Of a DNA stretch of 6,273 nt, positions 6,239-6,273 are shown piece after piece. A model generated the notes under the pieces. That model was not told the origin of the DNA. It did no database searches and worked only from the letters and a program-made list of their open reading frames with translations. The first letter of the stretch is position 1; each line of letters begins with the position of its first letter. The stretch comes from Undibacterium sp. (GTDB lineage: Bacteria; Pseudomonadota; Gammaproteobacteria; Burkholderiales; Burkholderiaceae_D): contig JAIELM010000174.1 of the NCBI GenBank assembly GCA_019752975.1, forward strand, positions 1 through 6,273, written 5' to 3'. The translations under genes were made by a program, and so were the position numbers.

Positions 6239-6273
6239 CTATTTTTCAGCTAAAATCCAGCTAAGTTTTAGGC

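Noticed and set aside
6220..6246. Hairpin ATAGG-GACTA/TAGTC-CCTAT followed by five T on the plus strand
   Set aside because: It looks like a terminator, but no plus-strand gene leads into it, the stem is AT-rich with a bulge and tiny loop, and most of it (6220-6238) lies in the terminal arm of element B.

Overview
The window looks like chromosomal DNA of a Gram-negative proteobacterium with about 50% GC. A betaproteobacterium of the Burkholderiales/Oxalobacteraceae type is my best guess. That guess rests on the outer-membrane TonB-dependent receptor, the Fur-type operator, the style of the LysR regulator and the GC-rich CTC/GAG palindromic repeats. It is an inference from protein style, not a database match. 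All four protein genes lie on the minus strand, so transcription runs from right to left.

Layout in the direction of transcription: (1) 6048-6273 is an intergenic stretch holding a nested inverted-repeat element (element B, about 6078-6238). (2) A LysR-type regulator of the NodD/NahR/DntR-like kind (6047-5100). (3) 27 bp further on, riboflavin synthase alpha chain (ribE, 5072-4410), with its own Shine-Dalgarno sequence. (4) A 221-bp gap containing a sigma70-like promoter (-35 at 4278-4283, -10 at 4254-4259) with a Fur-box-like operator in its spacer. (5) A TonB-dependent siderophore receptor of the monomeric-catechol (Fiu-like) kind, best started at 4188 and ending at 2044. (6) A 413-bp gap containing a second nested inverted-repeat element (element A, 1860-2027), which probably also acts as a terminator. 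(7) An amidase-signature-family amidase (1630-146). (8) A short non-coding end, 1-145, with an inverted copy of the last codons of the amidase.

How the parts may work together: the receptor is very probably iron-repressed through Fur and imports a ferric siderophore or catechol. ribE makes riboflavin and may be co-transcribed with lysR. It stands alone, with no other rib genes in the window, which raises the question of whether it is a second, conditionally expressed copy. The amidase has no visible link to the others. Nothing here looks like a wholly new multi-gene system. The most interesting structures are the two related MITE-like palindromic elements that bracket the receptor-ribE-lysR block, and the compact Fur-controlled promoter that corrects the receptor's start codon.
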